From: Vanilla planifolia
Lineage: Eukaryota > Streptophyta > Magnoliopsida > Asparagales > Orchidaceae
NCBI GenBank assembly: GCA_023846275.1
Contig: JAIUJO010000226.1
Location: forward strand, 830,730-894,729
Reading direction: 5' to 3'
Length of the DNA: 64,000 nt
Shown here piece by piece: positions 28,001 through 41,079 of this stretch. Numbering within the stretch: the first letter of the stretch is position 1; the number at the start of each line of letters is the position of its first letter. Under the pieces are notes generated by a model, which worked only from the letters and a program-made list of their open reading frames with translations, had not been told where the DNA came from and ran no database searches. Position numbers and translations under genes: made by a program.

Positions 28001-31000
28001 ATTGTCATAGTATCTTGGAATACAATTTCCTTATATAATTAATCTAATTTCTTATAATATTGCACTTTGGTTTGGTTACACTACTTTGAAGCACAACTTT
28101 ATATCTTATGTGATCTAAAAATTACTACAACTTGCCTGTTTCATATTGGTTTGATTTTCTACGTTTGAACTTTATTATAGATTTATGAAATATTACAAAA
28201 ATAATTTTTGACTATTTCCTTTTAATTTTTTAATTCAAAGGGTTTCTAAATCTTGTCTAATTGAGATGATGTAAACATTTTTAATGCATCTCAAAGAGCT
28301 CTACCTAATTAAATATTTATTTTTATACTTTTATATGTTCTATTTTTTAAATATTTCACATACTTTATAAGACATTTTCATTCAAACATTTTTTTACACC
28401 TAAGATTTTATGCCAGATGTCTTTACTATCTCAAAATATTACTTTCTTATATAATTTATATATTTTTTTCTTACATTTTTTTCTTTTATTTTGATATATT
28501 AATATATTTCTCTAAGACTTCTCTCATGTGACCTTTATATGCCTTTTATTTTGCTATATTATATTGCTATAGTTTATGCCATTTTAGATCTTGTATAAAT
28601 TTACATAATTTAAAATAAAAAGTTATTATTATTTATGTTTATTTATTATTTTAATTCATAGTAAAAAAATGTGCCAATATTTTTGGAAAACAAATATCAT
28701 TAAACTCATCTTGATCTGCTATATCAAATTAAATATTAATTTTTAATATTTTTAGTTATTTTATTTTCTATTTTCCTAGTGTGTTTCACAAGAGATTTTA
28801 AGTCATAGATTTTTTGGTGAACAAGGATGTCACACATGAACTCCATAGTATATTTAAATTGATGCTTTCTTATATAATTTATTTAATTTCTTCAAAATTT
28901 TAGTTTTAATTATGTACATTACTAAAAAAATATAACTTTTCTATTATTTGACTTTTATATCTTTTTGAGTTCATTATATCACACTACTTTAATTCATCTT
29001 AGTCATCTTAATTATATATTTATTTAAAATTAAAACAATATTTTGTTATTCTTTGTGGTTAATTATTTTTGTAATTGGTGAAAATTTCTAATGATGTCAA
29101 ATCAAGATGAAAGAAACACCATTATACATGTAACAATGTGCTCCATCCCATTATATATTTATTTTTTTTGTTTTTTACAAATTATATTCTTACTAGTTTT
29201 AGATATTTTATGAGTCATTTGAAATTGTTATGGTAGAAAATGTGACATAAGATCTCCTTAGAATACTAGAATTTAACTTTTCTATCTAATTTATCTCATT
29301 TCATCAAATTTTTTCTTTGATTTAGTTAAATTGCTATGTAACTTCCATCTCCACTTGCATAAGCTTTTTAGCACCTTTGTTTTGTTATACGATAATGATT
29401 TAAATTTTCTTTTTTAAGATTTAATATATATTTAATTTTTTTTAAAATAATAATTTATTTATATTTATTCTTATTTAATTTTGTAATTCATGGTAATTTA
29501 ATTTGAGGTCTAATTTTTTAGAAAAAACATCATGTACTCATATCATGACCTATTTCCAACTAATATTCTATTCTCTATATTTAAATATTTTTTGCAAGGA
29601 TTTTAGCATGCATTATAATTTATCTTAGTTTGTATCTATTTCGATGATCAAGGATGTTAACCTCAATCTCCTTACTATCTTGGAATGTAATGTATCCCGA
29701 AAATTTCACTCATTTTATAAAATGTTTTTTTTAATTTTTGATATAAGAGTATAATTATAAATCTCCACTTGTGTGACTTGAAGCTTTCGTTTGATTATAT
29801 CATATTGCTTCAATTTATCTCAATTTTTTTTAAGATATCATTACATTATAAAAAAGAATAATTTATTTAGTATATAATTTGTAGTAATTGTTAATGTGCT
29901 TGGATCAAGATGAATTACTTATCATTGGGCTTGTCATGATGCTTTGTTTGTAATCTAATATTCATTTCTATTTTTTAAAATATTTTATCATCTAAGGTTT
30001 TACATAGAATTGTCATTTTTATTTTTAACATATTTAATGATAGAGGATGCTATACTCAATCTACTTAGTATATTGGATTACAAATTTCTTGTACAATTTA
30101 TCTTATTCCAACAAGTTGTTTTATTTCATTTGGTCATGTTACTATAAAACATGATGTCTTCCTTCATGTGACCTTTGCATTAGTTTATCTTGTCATATTA
30201 TGCAGCTTTAAGTCTTTTAATTTCAGCTTTACATTTATTTTCTTAATATTAAAATAATAATTTTTCATAATTTATTCTTATTTACTTTAGTAATTCAATG
30301 TAACTCAAAAAGTTATCTTATTGAGAGGACATAAATCTCTTCGAACATGTCAAGATATGCTCCATCAAATTAAAAGTTGTTTCTATAATTTTAGATGTGT
30401 CTTCATTATTCCAAAATGGTTTATGAAATGTTTTAATTCATACATGATTTTATAATTGAGGATATTACAATCATCACTTTAGTATCTTAGCATACAATAC
30501 TTCTAAATAATTTATCTCATTTCTCAAAATTTTTCACTTTGAATTGTTATATTACATTGAATCTCGTAATCTACTATCTTGTAAGTTATAAATGTTTTTA
30601 TTTTGTTATGTTACATGGCTTTTATTTGTCAATTTTAATCTTTATTATATGTTTACCTAATTTTAAAGTAATAATTTATTTTTATTTATGCTTATTTAAG
30701 TTTGTAATTCATAGTAATTTTAAAAAAGATATAACAGACATGACAAAAACATTATTCGGCCATCTTCAGGACCTTTATTTGATTAAATATTAATTTCCAT
30801 ATGTTGAATATTTATTTTTTTAGAAATTTCATGCTTTCATAAGACATTTCCATTAACACCATTTTTATGATCAAGTATGTTACACTTGGTCTCATTAGTG
30901 TCTTGGAATGCAACTTTCACATATAATGTTTCTTTTTTCTTCAAGCTCTTTTCATTTATTTGGTTATATTACAATGCAACATGATTTCTCATATTCTATG

Positions 31001-31982
31001 ACCCCTATATTGCTTTGATTTAATTTTTGTTATATTACTTTAGTTAAACTCATAATGTTTTTTTTTATTAGCTTAATTTTAAAGAATAACTAAATATTAT
31101 TTTTGCCTATTTATTTTTAAATTTTGAAGTATTTTAAAATGAGCTCTGAATGAGATGAAACAAATATAATTGGACTCTTTTTAATAAGCTCTATCGAACA
31201 AAATATTCTTTTTTTTATTTTTAGATATTTGTCTTTCTAGTTTTTTGCATATTATTGAAGATATTTGATTCAAACATTATTTGAAAGTCAAGGGTTCTAC
31301 ACACAATGTCTTTCATATAAAATAACACTTTATCATGTAATTTATTTTATTTTTATAAAAATTTCAATTTTGTGTTGTTTTAATAGTATGAAACACTAAA
31401 GTTTCGCTATGTGACATATACATCTCTTTAACATGGTTATATTTTATTACTTTACTTTTAAATCTCTTTATGCCTATTTTGTTTATAATTTGCAATAATT
31501 CTTAATGAGGTCCAATCGAGATACAACTAATACTATTCCAATCATCTTAGTGAGCAATATCCTACTAAACATTTAATTTCAAAATTTTAAAATTTTTTAT
31601 TTTCTATAGCTTCGACATGCTATGTGAGACATTTTGATGTGTACCAGATTTGATGATTGAGGATGTTTCACTCGATCTATATAGCAACTTGGAATACAAA
31701 TATCTTGTGCAATTGATCTTATACTTCAAATTTTTTTTAATTTGATTTGGTTATATTGCAATGAAATTTTAATTCTCCTCTCTTATTTGCTTTACATCTC
31801 TATAATTTGATGGTATTGTAATGTTTTCAGGTAATCTTATTTTAAGTTTACTATATATTTAATTAACATTTAAATAGTAATTTTTCTATTTATGATTATT
31901 TACTTTGATAATTTATAATAATTTCAAAGATGGTTTGATTGAAACTAAACAAACACAATTAGATACATTTAGATGAGCTCTA
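25041..31982 (+). repeat. Satellite, forward block E
   Basis: About 16-17 units in the T-rich orientation, with the landmark clear at 25089 (gagctcc), about 25899 (gagttcattg), 26619 (gagcactatac) and so on. Some units are shortened: one near 25490 lacks most of its landmark box. The block ends abruptly just after the gagctc at 31975-31980, where non-satellite sequence of the copia fossil starts. Open frames of 60-96 codons here are repeat frames without coding character. Confidence 0.85.
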
Positions 31983-32880
31983 GGTCACCTTTGTTTTTTA
32001 TTAGTAAAGCATAAAATATTCAGCATTCTATTCTAGTGTGCTTTTTTAGACTGAACTAGGTGTAGTTCTTAATCAAGAAGCCATGCACCTTTGAAGATGG
32101 TTAATTAGTGGTCTTCAAAGCTCCTTAAAGTTTTCAGTAAACTTTAAGGATTCAAGACATGTGCATTAACATCGATAAGATTTCCCTTTACTATGAAATA
32201 GATTTGTAGTTAGTTGATTTCATTTACAAAATAAATTGCACTCCATTTTTGACACGCACAAGACTTTTCTTCGTGAAATTATATTTTTGTCAAATTCCAT
32301 GATAGACATCTCATCCAACTTTATTAAATGGCCTCGGTCTATTCTACCCCCTCCAATTAGAAATAATGACCAAGTCTATTCAGCATAATTTCTAATTATT
32401 TAACTATTGGGTTAGCATTTTTGAAAAATCATTTTAACAACTATTTTTGGTTGTTTGGTTGTAGCTTTTCAAATTTCTTTTTGCACTTTTTAATGGCTAC
32501 AATCAAAACTTTTCTATAAATACCAAAACATTATAAAAAACAACGTTTGTGTTCGGCTCACAAATGCAAGGGTTGTAGTTGAATGTCAAAGTTTAGTTGG
32601 CTATGGGTGAACCGCAAGAAAGAATCTCAAGTTATAAGCTTTTATAGGTGATGTTTTTCTCGATCTTTATAGGGTGTTGATGTTGCTTCTAATTTGAGCT
32701 ACACAACCTAAAAATTTTGGTGTCTCATTTTTAATTTTTATCTTCATTTTTTATTATCATATCGAAAATAATATGTACATCTATATATATAAAATTAAGT
32801 TTTTCTACACAAAATTATTATTTTTAAGAAATAAGTATGATTAAATAACCAATTCACCCCTCCCCCCTCTTGTTGTTTCA
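31983..32880 (+). mobile_element. LTR-like leader of the copia fossil
   Basis: About 900 bp of non-satellite, non-coding DNA between the satellite edge and gag. It contains a tctataaata TATA-like box at 32513-32522 and, near its end (about 32848-32876), a C-rich ccaattcacccctccccc stretch of a kind often seen at the 3' end of plant copia LTRs and leaders. I could not place a TG...CA boundary or a primer-binding site, and no second LTR copy lies in the window to compare with. Confidence 0.5.
32505..32525 (+). promoter_or_regulatory. TATA-like box in the copia leader
   Basis: tctataaata followed by ccaaaac is a reasonable plant TATA box. It sits upstream of the gag fossil inside the LTR-like leader, where the element's promoter would be expected. 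The assignment rests on position and motif only. Confidence 0.35.
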
Positions 32881-33096
32881 CAAACAAGTTTTTATTTTAA
32901 TTAGTGTTAGTGTGAGTTTCCTTAAAACAATGTGTCAATTCCCTTTGGTGATCCATTTTATGTATTTTAATTATTTTACTTTTCTTTATTGTCATTTGGT
33001 TGTACACAAATTAAAATTTCTCTTTTATCACTTTTGCATGCTTTGTAACTAAGTCATTGTGAGTTTACTTCTTAAGTTTTTATCTTATCTTCATAC

Positions 33097-34015
33097 ATGG
33101 TTGATATTGGTATGACACTTAAAAAACAATATTCTTTAGTCATTCCACCATTATTTAAGGGTAAATTTTATTTATATTTTAAAAATAAATTTAGAATTTT
33201 TATTCAGTCAATTAATTTAGAACTTTTGGAAGTATACACTAAACCATGTGATTTATCTAGATCATCTTGCACAAATGAAATAAAGTTATTTTGTGAACTT
33301 AGTAGTCATCAAAGGAGGGTGGCACAACTCAAACCAAGATCACTAAACTTCCTTCATTGTGGCATATCTCAAAGTGAAGAACTTATGAAGTTCAGATAGC
33401 ATACCACACATGATGTTTGGAAAAATTAGAAGTAGCTTATGAAGATACATTTAAAGTAAAAGAAGTTAAAATAAATCTTCTTACATATCATTATGAGCTA
33501 TTTAGAATGGATTCAAGAGAAACTATAAATATGGTTATGCAATTTACTTATATTATGATTGGATTAGCAAATCTTAGAAAAGATCCTTCTTGTGAAGGTC
33601 TTTAAAGAAAAGTTCTACGAATTCTACCCAAAGACAATGATAATCTCCCACAGTAATAAAGGTGGCAAAAGACATAATTTCACATTGAATTAACAACTTC
33701 GAGAATTATTAATGACCATAATTGAGATGAATAGAAAGGTTGAATAGGAGGCTTCTACTCTAAAGCATGGATGAAGAAATGAGGAACTGTTAGCATTTAA
33801 ACCAAGGAAGAAAGATTCAAATGCAACATCCATCTTTTTTGTGGACTTGGTAGAAGAGGAAATTTTAAATATTAAAGGTTTTGGAAAAAAATTTGGCAAA
33901 ATTTTTGTAAGTAGGAATTAACAAAGGAACAAAAGAATATACAAGACGATGGAACAGAGATGTTATGATTGTGATTAAACTGACCTTGTTAGACTAGATT
34001 GTCCATAACTAAAAG
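33097..34015 (+). pseudogene. Copia gag remnant
   Basis: Readable pieces match plant copia Gag. An N-terminal PPLFKGKFYLYFKNKFRIFI stretch corresponds to the family's PPLFNG-Y-YWK-RM start. It is followed by an INLLTYHYELFRM segment of the kind found in the Retrotran_gag domain, with a MDSRETINMV helix after it. A zinc-knuckle remnant with a CYDCD core lies near 33967-34005. Gag packages the element's RNA into virus-like particles. The copy is broken. Confidence 0.75.
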
Positions 34016-34224
34016 AAACTACGAAAAAAGGGGTTAAAAAAATTGGAGTAAAGAAAAAACCTTTTAAACTCCTTCGATGCTTCAAAACATTCTCAAATAG
34101 TGAGAAAAAAGTTTTTGTATGCTTCATGGCAAATGATGACTCAGGAACATCTATTATGATGAAAAAGAGAATGACATAAGCTATTAACCTTGGGATGGTC
34201 TTGAAAATAATTATACATAATTTA

Positions 34225-34700
34225 TTAGTGTTTTAACTTCTTTAATTTGTTAACATTAAAAATTAAAATAGCTTCACAAAAAAAGATTGAACTTCTAGTT
34301 TTTTCATGAAAGAAAATGAGAAAATGAAAATAGAAATTCATCAAAGTTTTGATGAAAAACTTTGTACGTTTACCTAAAACACATCCTTGAAAGAGGGCAT
34401 TACTAGTAAAACAAAATTTACTTTCTTGACCATGCAAAATTTTCAATTGCTTCACATTTTTTTGAACACAAGAATATGACTTCTTTTGAATACAAGAAAA
34501 ATATTTCAATTATTACATGTCCTAATTGTTGTAGAAAAGAACATAATATCAAATATTATAGAATTGAGAAAAACATTTATGGCTCAAGGTCTTTTTTCAA
34601 ATGGATAATTAAAAAAGATACTATGAATGCTCCCATAATGAATATTAACACTCAACCTAAGCTTTCTAAGGTAACTAAGCTTAGAGAATTAAAAAATTAA
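34225..34700 (+). pseudogene. Copia gag-pol spacer with Cys/His-like box
   Basis: Between gag and protease is a Lys/Glu-rich stretch, probably once a coiled coil. It is followed by a CPNCCRKEHNIKYYRI box near 34513-34562 and a SFFKWIIKK segment. That order, Cys-box then K-W, resembles the spacer of some long plant copia polyproteins (Sirevirus-like). The opposite-strand open frame at 34225-34509 is a shadow. Lineage is an inference from general resemblance. Confidence 0.45.
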
Positions 34701-34889
34701 TATAAGCATCTCTACATCTATGGTATAGAGATATGATTTATTGTAAGTAGCCATAGGTTAGAAATAATATACTTAGAAATTTTGTGTTTGAGAAAGCATA
34801 GAACTAAGCAAATAAAACTAATATTTTGTAATTATTAATCCAAAATTTTACAATTTATGCAGCCATACATAAAGAAAAAATCAAGATCT

Positions 34890-35460
34890 AGCTTTTCTAT
34901 CTTGGATAATTGATGCTAAAGACATGATTGGAGACTGACAAGACTTTGTATCAATAAAACATAAACCAAATTGATGCATAACGTAAGGAGACACATCTAA
35001 CAAGAAGACAATTGGAATTAGTAAAATAGGAAAATATAAATTTACACTTTCAAATGTTTTCTTTGATGGATTAGAATTTAATTTAATTAGTGTTAGTCAA
35101 TTATGTGATTATTATTATTTTGTTAATTTTGATACTCAATGTTGCAAAATATTAATAGATGATCGAGTATTACTATTTGTGGAATAGAGGTTGACATTTA
35201 TGTCATTTAGTTTTATTAAATAGAATTTAGTAGAATAGAATACCTTATTATAACTCAAACGAGAACAATTTATGCATAAAAGACTAAGTCATGTAGGTTA
35301 TTTTACCTTAAAGAAAATAACTAAGATATTGTAGAGGTTTTTCTATACCAAACAATACTAATTTGAAAATGTGTGAATCATGCAAGAAAATACAACAAGT
35401 TAAATCATCATTTAACCCAAAAAAATGAGTTAACCACTTGTACACCCTTACAATTAGTTT
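34890..35460 (+). pseudogene. Copia protease / pre-integrase / integrase-start remnant
   Basis: In order: a WIIDAKDMIGD segment at the place of the aspartic protease active site (near 34900), a FNLISVSQLCD box near 35068, a HKRLSHVGYFTLKK GAG-pre-integrase box near 35273, and a CESCKKIQQVKSSFNPK segment near 35370-35420 that fits the zinc-binding start of the integrase. These motifs in this order are diagnostic of Ty1/copia pol. The copy is broken and cannot be active. Confidence 0.8.
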
Positions 35461-35829
35461 ATTAAATCCTTTTGGATCCATACAATCCTTGAGTGTAGAG
35501 AAAGGAACACTAATTTGAGATTATTGATGAATGATTTAGATATACTTGAGTTGTATTTCTTAATAGTAAATGTGAAACTTTTAAAAATTTATTAATTTGA
35601 TAAAAAGGATAGAAAGGCAAATGACTAATTTGTATTGTAAATGATATTTGTAGTGAATTTAAGAATGAGGATGTCTATGATGGCTACAAGGGCATGGTAA
35701 TAAGGCATTAATTTACATATCCTTATACTCCTAAACAAAAATAGATTTTTGAAAGAAAAAATAGAAGTTTATGTTGAGAGAAACAAAGCTAGATATTTTG
35801 CTAACGGTTCTAACAAGTTGAAGGTATAG

Positions 35830-36185
35830 ATTTTGAGATGCCATTTAAAATAATAATAATATTAGAGGCCATTAGAATTCTTTTAGCATATTCTTACCAT
35901 AAAAATTTTAAACTATTTCAAATGGATGTAAAGAGTGCATTTTTAAATGAGATAACAGGACAACCCCCTAATTTTGAGATTCATTCATATGATGATCATG
36001 TATAAAAGCTGAAGAAGGCACTTTCTAGCCTTAAACAAGCTCCCTATGCATGGTATCATAGATTGTGTAATTAACTAATTGATAATAGTTTAAGAAAAAG
36101 AAAAGTAGATACCACATTATTCATAAAATCTTTAAGTGATCATTTGTTGCTGTATAAGTTTGTGTTGGCGATATAATATTTGAAG
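35830..36185 (+). pseudogene. Copia reverse transcriptase remnant, truncated
   Basis: Clear RVT_2 family motifs: QMDVKSAFLNEI (near 35920-35960), QPPNFE, KLKKALSSLKQAPYAWY (near 36008-36058) and KVDTTLFIKS (near 36096). This is the palm/fingers part of copia RT. Homology stops at about 36.18 kb, where the opposite-strand caulimovirid fossil begins. Confidence 0.85.
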
Positions 36186-36239
36186 TGTCTATCATCTCAT
36201 TTCTTCATTTTTTTAAGATGCCATAGGTTCCTGTTATGG

Positions 36240-36902
36240 GGGCAAGATTGTATGGCTAGGCTAATGAAGCATATTTTAACAAATTCATTCTGAATTCAAG
36301 TCCAAAGAAGTTGTGCTTGTCTCCATGAGTATGGCAACGAAATCCATTATGTTGCAATAGCTTTGTAATAATAATCCTTGAAATAATCCCATTCTAAAAT
36401 GTTTAGAGACATTAGGTTCTTTAGTAAGAACCATGCAATCTTTCCATGATTACAATTATATGCAAGCAAAAATAAATTTAAAGACCTCATCATTATGGCA
36501 TAATGAACTCCCAATATTTCCAATATTATAAAATCTTCTTTTTTATTGGAGAGACTTCATGGTTTATTCTTCTAAGGAATTTAATAACCTTTATTCTTCT
36601 TGCTTAACAAAATCTTGTATCTACAATTGCTCTTTTAGTTTTCTATTGGCAAGCTTAAATTCTAGCTCTTTTCAACTAGAGTAGCCTTTAGTGTAAGAAA
36701 AGTAATTAGAAAGAACATCGATGATATATACGAATAGATTCAAGTCCATTTGGGAGTGCCACATATAATCCAATAAGCACTTGTTGAGCTCATTAACTAG
36801 ATGTTCAGATATGTTTGCTAAATTTGTATTATGAGGAAATATTTGATGTGAATAAGGCCCAAAAGGTTTTTTGTAAGCAAAAAGAGAGTTTTTGTAGGCC
36901 AT
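36240..36902 (-). pseudogene. C-terminal tail of the caulimovirid fossil
   Basis: The - strand frame at 36672-36902 (with LVNELNKCLLDYMW) and protein-like text down to about 36.25 kb follow the RNase H in the same direction. I do not recognise a domain. It could be the polyprotein C-terminus or a second viral ORF. It ends where the + strand copia RT ends. Confidence 0.4.
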
Positions 36903-37189
36903 TTCTCATGAAATATGTATGCATTACAATTTATAACTCTATAAAAACATTTTTATAATAAAGTTAGCTTAAGTATTTCTTTGACACTTATAATACCAAT
37001 TTAAGGCTTTTTTGCAGCCATTTATAATGCTAGTTTAAGGCATTTTATGGCAATTTGCTTAGTAATTTTTTATTGTGTTGATAATGGCCTTTCAAGGACG
37101 GTTTTTCCATCTTACATGGTAGAAGTTGTCAGCTAAACAATTTATTCCATTTATATATTTAATGACTACATTATACCATTTATTAATAA

Positions 37190-37500
37190 GAAAAATGACT
37201 AAATAATATTTTTCACTTTTTTGTCGTTAATTAATTAATGACTAATTTTATTTTAAAATTCTTCAATTGCTTTATAATCAGTCCTAAGAATAAATTCTTT
37301 TTTATTTTTGAGGAATATTTCAAATCTTTGTGAGTTGTATATAAATACTAATATTTCAGCGTTTATGGTCATTGTTTTATGTTTATAAACTCCACTACAA
37401 TATCTACTTATATGTTCATCATTATTTATGCTTCTAGGTAATTTTTGTCTTTTTATGTACCACCTTAACCTTCTAGACGTTTGTAACCAAATACCTAGAT
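37190..37500 (-). pseudogene. Caulimovirid RNase H remnant
   Basis: The - strand carries MTINAEILVFIYNSQRFEIF, the E-containing region, followed by EFILRTDYKAIEEF near 37305-37262. The latter matches the (F/L)xxRTDxK motif of RNase H in caulimovirids, downstream of the RT as expected. RNase H degrades the RNA strand during reverse transcription. Confidence 0.75.
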
Positions 37501-37739
37501 CGCTAAAGCGTCATTCACCTTTCAGCCTTGATTTTGCATAAACATATTTTGCAAATTTAGCTAAATTAAGAAAAGCAAATTCACGCATAATTAAGTTTTT
37601 GGAGAAACTATTATTTTAGTGTTGGCAAGTTATCTAACATCTCTGTGGTAAACTTACTTATATGATCCAATAATTTTACTATTCCATTACAAATATTTAA
37701 TCCTAAATTTTTATTATATTGCTTTCCTTTCTTCATCAT

Positions 37740-38350
37740 CTTTTGTTATAATAAAATACCCTGAAGACATATCTAAAAGAAATTTGTAAATGGGTTAAAT
37801 GAGTAAGAGATTCTAAAGTAAAGGTAATGATGTCATCTACCTATGTAGCTTTGAATTTGTTGTTTTTTTAAGGATGTCCATTTTTCATTAAAATATAGAT
37901 TGCGAATTTTTTAAGCCAAAGAGAAAACTAACTATTCATAATGCTCATTACGAATGGTAGATATTATCCACACTATACATTCTATGATGTATGTTTTTTT
38001 TTTGCAAAGTATAGCACATCCATTATCAACGATATTATCATTTAATCATTTACAATTAAATACAATTCCTATTTTACGACATCTATTTTAGAGCATGTTT
38101 TTACCCTAAATGTAGTAGTTTGGTGAGGATGATTACTTTCCCTCTTTAATCATAAATATAGTAATTCTTTAATGTGTATTTCATATTCATATAAGTCTTT
38201 AAGCTTATCATCTAATTTTGTAAAATGAATGAACTTGGCTAATTATACATAATTTGCATGTTATATGTCTTTTGCTCATATGGTTTAATGTATCTTCTCC
38301 AATAATTTGAAATTCATCTAAAATGCTTAATATTTCGTCTTTTTTGTCTC
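37740..38350 (-). pseudogene. Caulimovirid reverse transcriptase remnant
   Basis: On the - strand, in order: an IGIVFNCK..LNDNIVDNG region near 38080-38015, equivalent to the family's RMVINYKxLNDNT motif; a FGLKNSQSIF box near 37930-37895, equivalent to PFGLKNAPxxFQ; and a YVDDIITFT box near 37840-37815, the catalytic YxDD. These are highly specific for the RVT_1 domain of Caulimoviridae/Ty3 elements, and the LNDN form is typical of caulimovirids. The copy is broken. Confidence 0.85.
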
Positions 38351-39439
38351 ATATTACGCTAACTCATTATATTTTATATAGGTATTTAGAACATAAATTT
38401 TCTGTCTTAATAAAAATAAAACCATTAGGATCTTGTAATATGTGCTCAAACTAGATGAGACTACATAATGTCCTGCCAAATCTATTAAAAAACATTTCAC
38501 TATCATCTTGAAAACTTATTCCATCACATAAATATTTTATAAATTTTATTCCAATTAGAATTTCTACTTGGTTGAAATTTATTTTATTTACTAGTATTAT
38601 TTTCATAGGATACTTTTATTTATTAAATTTTATTTGGTCACTGGTTAGAATTTTATTAGCTATTTCATCATTTCTTATTGTGTCTAACATCTTAACTTGG
38701 AAAGTAGGTGTTCAAGTATTTTAAGTAAGAGTCTTCCATATTTTTACATGATTAAATGATGCTATAATATCTAATATCTTATGTTGGCATGTAGATGATG
38801 TTAATGAAGATATTTAATTCATGTTTTACATTGGGGATTTCAAATTCTATATAATTTAATAACACTTTTATGTTTGAAGTATAATTTGCAATTGGTGTTT
38901 TTCTTTTATTCTTCTAATGTCCTTCCATTAACTCATAGATTTTACTCTAATATGTAATTGTTTGATTGTTTTAAGATGTATCCTGATATCAAATCTAAAA
39001 TTGTTTTCTAAGCTTTTATATCTTTTTTTAGGCTTATATGTCATACTATACACAAATCTTTAAGCATAAAATATATAAAAGTTTTCTTGCACTTCTTACA
39101 TGTGGTTCTATGTTTTGTGACTAAAAATGATTTACGTTCATCACACTTTTTTTTATGATTTTGTGTTCAGATTCATGATCATGACGTACTTACAATTTTT
39201 TAAAATTATAAGTTTTAAAGATTTACTAGGTGTCATGATCAAATTTCAAGTTTTTTCTATATTCATATTTAAAAGATCTAGTATATAACTTTTAGTCAAA
39301 CTTATGTAAGGAACTACCAATATCACTATCTTTTCCATGCATGTTTGCATCTAAGCTTACAATATCATAACATTCTTTAATGCCTAGTTCAATATACATC
39401 TTTAATCTTTCTTTATCTACCATCTTGTTTTGTTATTCT

Positions 39440-40850
39440 TTAGAAAAATTGACCTATTTCACTACAAATAAACCCCCTAAATTTTTTGGCTGGTGTTTTA
39501 TGAGTTTTGAACCTTTTTACTTGATTTCCCATAGGATTTCTATTTTTATAATAATTGATTTTGCTTGAGTTTTTCCAATTACTACTAGCACCATAACATA
39601 TTGATATCATTATTATATTACAATAGATAAATCTTTTAATTTTTCTATTATAGTCCTCTTCCATGCATTTCTCCTTGAGATAATTGAAGATGAACATAAT
39701 CCAAAATTTGATTCCAGCAATACTTGTTTTAAAAAATGATTCAGTCCATTTTTTCTGATTACATTTCTTAATTGTTTATGTAATTTACTAAAACAATAAT
39801 GCTTAGTGTTACTTCTAAATATATTACACCTATTTTTTTTAGTAGATTTAAACGATCACGACTAAATGATACTACATCAAAAAAAGGTTACTACTATTCA
39901 TTCTAAGTATGGCAAAGCTTGATCCTGCATTACTACGTGTCCTCAACTAGGGTTTGTGCCTAAGATTGTTAGTCCAATTTGGCTAGCAACATTATAAGGA
40001 TGATCTATTACTACTAATGTTTTCTTTAAATGTTCAAGGAATTCATAATTTCTAACTATGAGCTAATCGTTTAGCAATTTCTCCAAATACATTCTCAATG
40101 AATTAGATATTTTCAAAGGGTTCTATGTTTTTAAATGGAATTAATTCTTTTATGAAAAATCCATTCCACCTATCTAGTACTTTTGACCATTTTGAAGATT
40201 GGTGTTTGCTAACAAAAATATGTTTCCAAAGTTTTTTTTTTAGTTAGCTATACTATAGTATATCCTTTTTCTCTCATTCACATTGTTACTAGCAATGTGA
40301 AATGATTACTTTCTACTCCAAATAATGTTGGTTGTTCTTTGATTGGTTGTTTTCTTAGTGTTTGGCAACTACAAGTTGTTGGGAAGAAAGTTCTTGGGGT
40401 ATCTACAATTATACTACCATAACTTGCTATATTCATTCTTATGAAGACTAATTCAACTAATCCATGTCTCAGATGGGGTTGGAGTTGTTCTTGAATTTGA
40501 TGTTAAGGATGAGGGAGAGAATAAAATAGGGCCACCACAACACTTTAAGCATTTCCAAGATTAAGATAAAAAATTTTGACATCTTTCAGTTCTCTACAAG
40601 TGCTCTAATCTTGTCTCCTATCATAGTAAGAAAATATTGTGTAAAAAGCTGTGACTTGTTCCTATAACTCTTTATTCATTTTCAAATATTTTGTAGCATA
40701 GGGGAAAAGATTCTTAGGACCTAAAACATTAACCATCATTATATTAATCTTCTCCAAATGGAGTAGAACTTCTACAACTAAGCCTGCAATGGCTATTAGT
40801 AAAATTGCTTGCTTGGTTTGGAATCTATGCTTCTGTTGGTTGTACAAAGG
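39440..40850 (-). pseudogene. Caulimovirid coat-protein-like remnant with zinc knuckle
   Basis: The - strand frame at 39440-39697 is Lys/Arg-rich (KKFRGFICSEIGQFF at its end). Basic residues followed by a C-x-x-x-E-x-G-x-F motif resemble the degenerate CCHC knuckle that ends caulimovirid coat proteins. A DKERLKMYIELG stretch follows near 39.41 kb, as family members often have. The frame at 40662-40847 lies upstream in the same fossil but is not recognisable alone. Confidence 0.5.
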
Positions 40851-41079
40851 ATATATGTTGTTTTATTCTTAAAAGTTTATTAGTAGATACTACTTCTGAT
40901 TTAATAATTTTCATCCTAGGTGATCTAAAAATTTTATGATATCTAATGCATATATGTCAGTCATATAAGATCTCTATTTGAGTTTGATAATTTACAAATA
41001 AAAGTTTCACAAATTAGGACATCACTTCTATTTGCATCATATCCTCTACTTTTTGTGGATATTTTTATGTCTTTATAAA

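Larger units (their letters stand above)
31983..36185 (+). mobile_element. Broken Ty1/copia retrotransposon fossil
   Basis: A degenerate Ty1/copia element in the usual order on the + strand: a non-coding leader with LTR-like character, gag, a long gag-pol spacer, protease/pre-integrase, the start of integrase, and reverse transcriptase. It is 5'-complete or nearly so but lacks everything beyond the middle of RT, including RNase H and a 3' LTR. Part of the integrase-RT interval also appears lost. It is heavily broken with many interruptions, so insertion is old. Composition is less AT-rich than the flanking satellite. The lineage is uncertain; the long spacer with a second Cys/His-like box recalls Sirevirus-type elements. 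Confidence 0.85.

Noticed and set aside
34225-34509. - strand open frame inside the copia region
   Set aside because: The + strand has the copia spacer in order here, so the - strand frame is a shadow.
39380-39568. + strand open frame inside the caulimovirid region
   Set aside because: It overlaps the - strand zinc-knuckle region, which fits the family order, so the + frame is a shadow.
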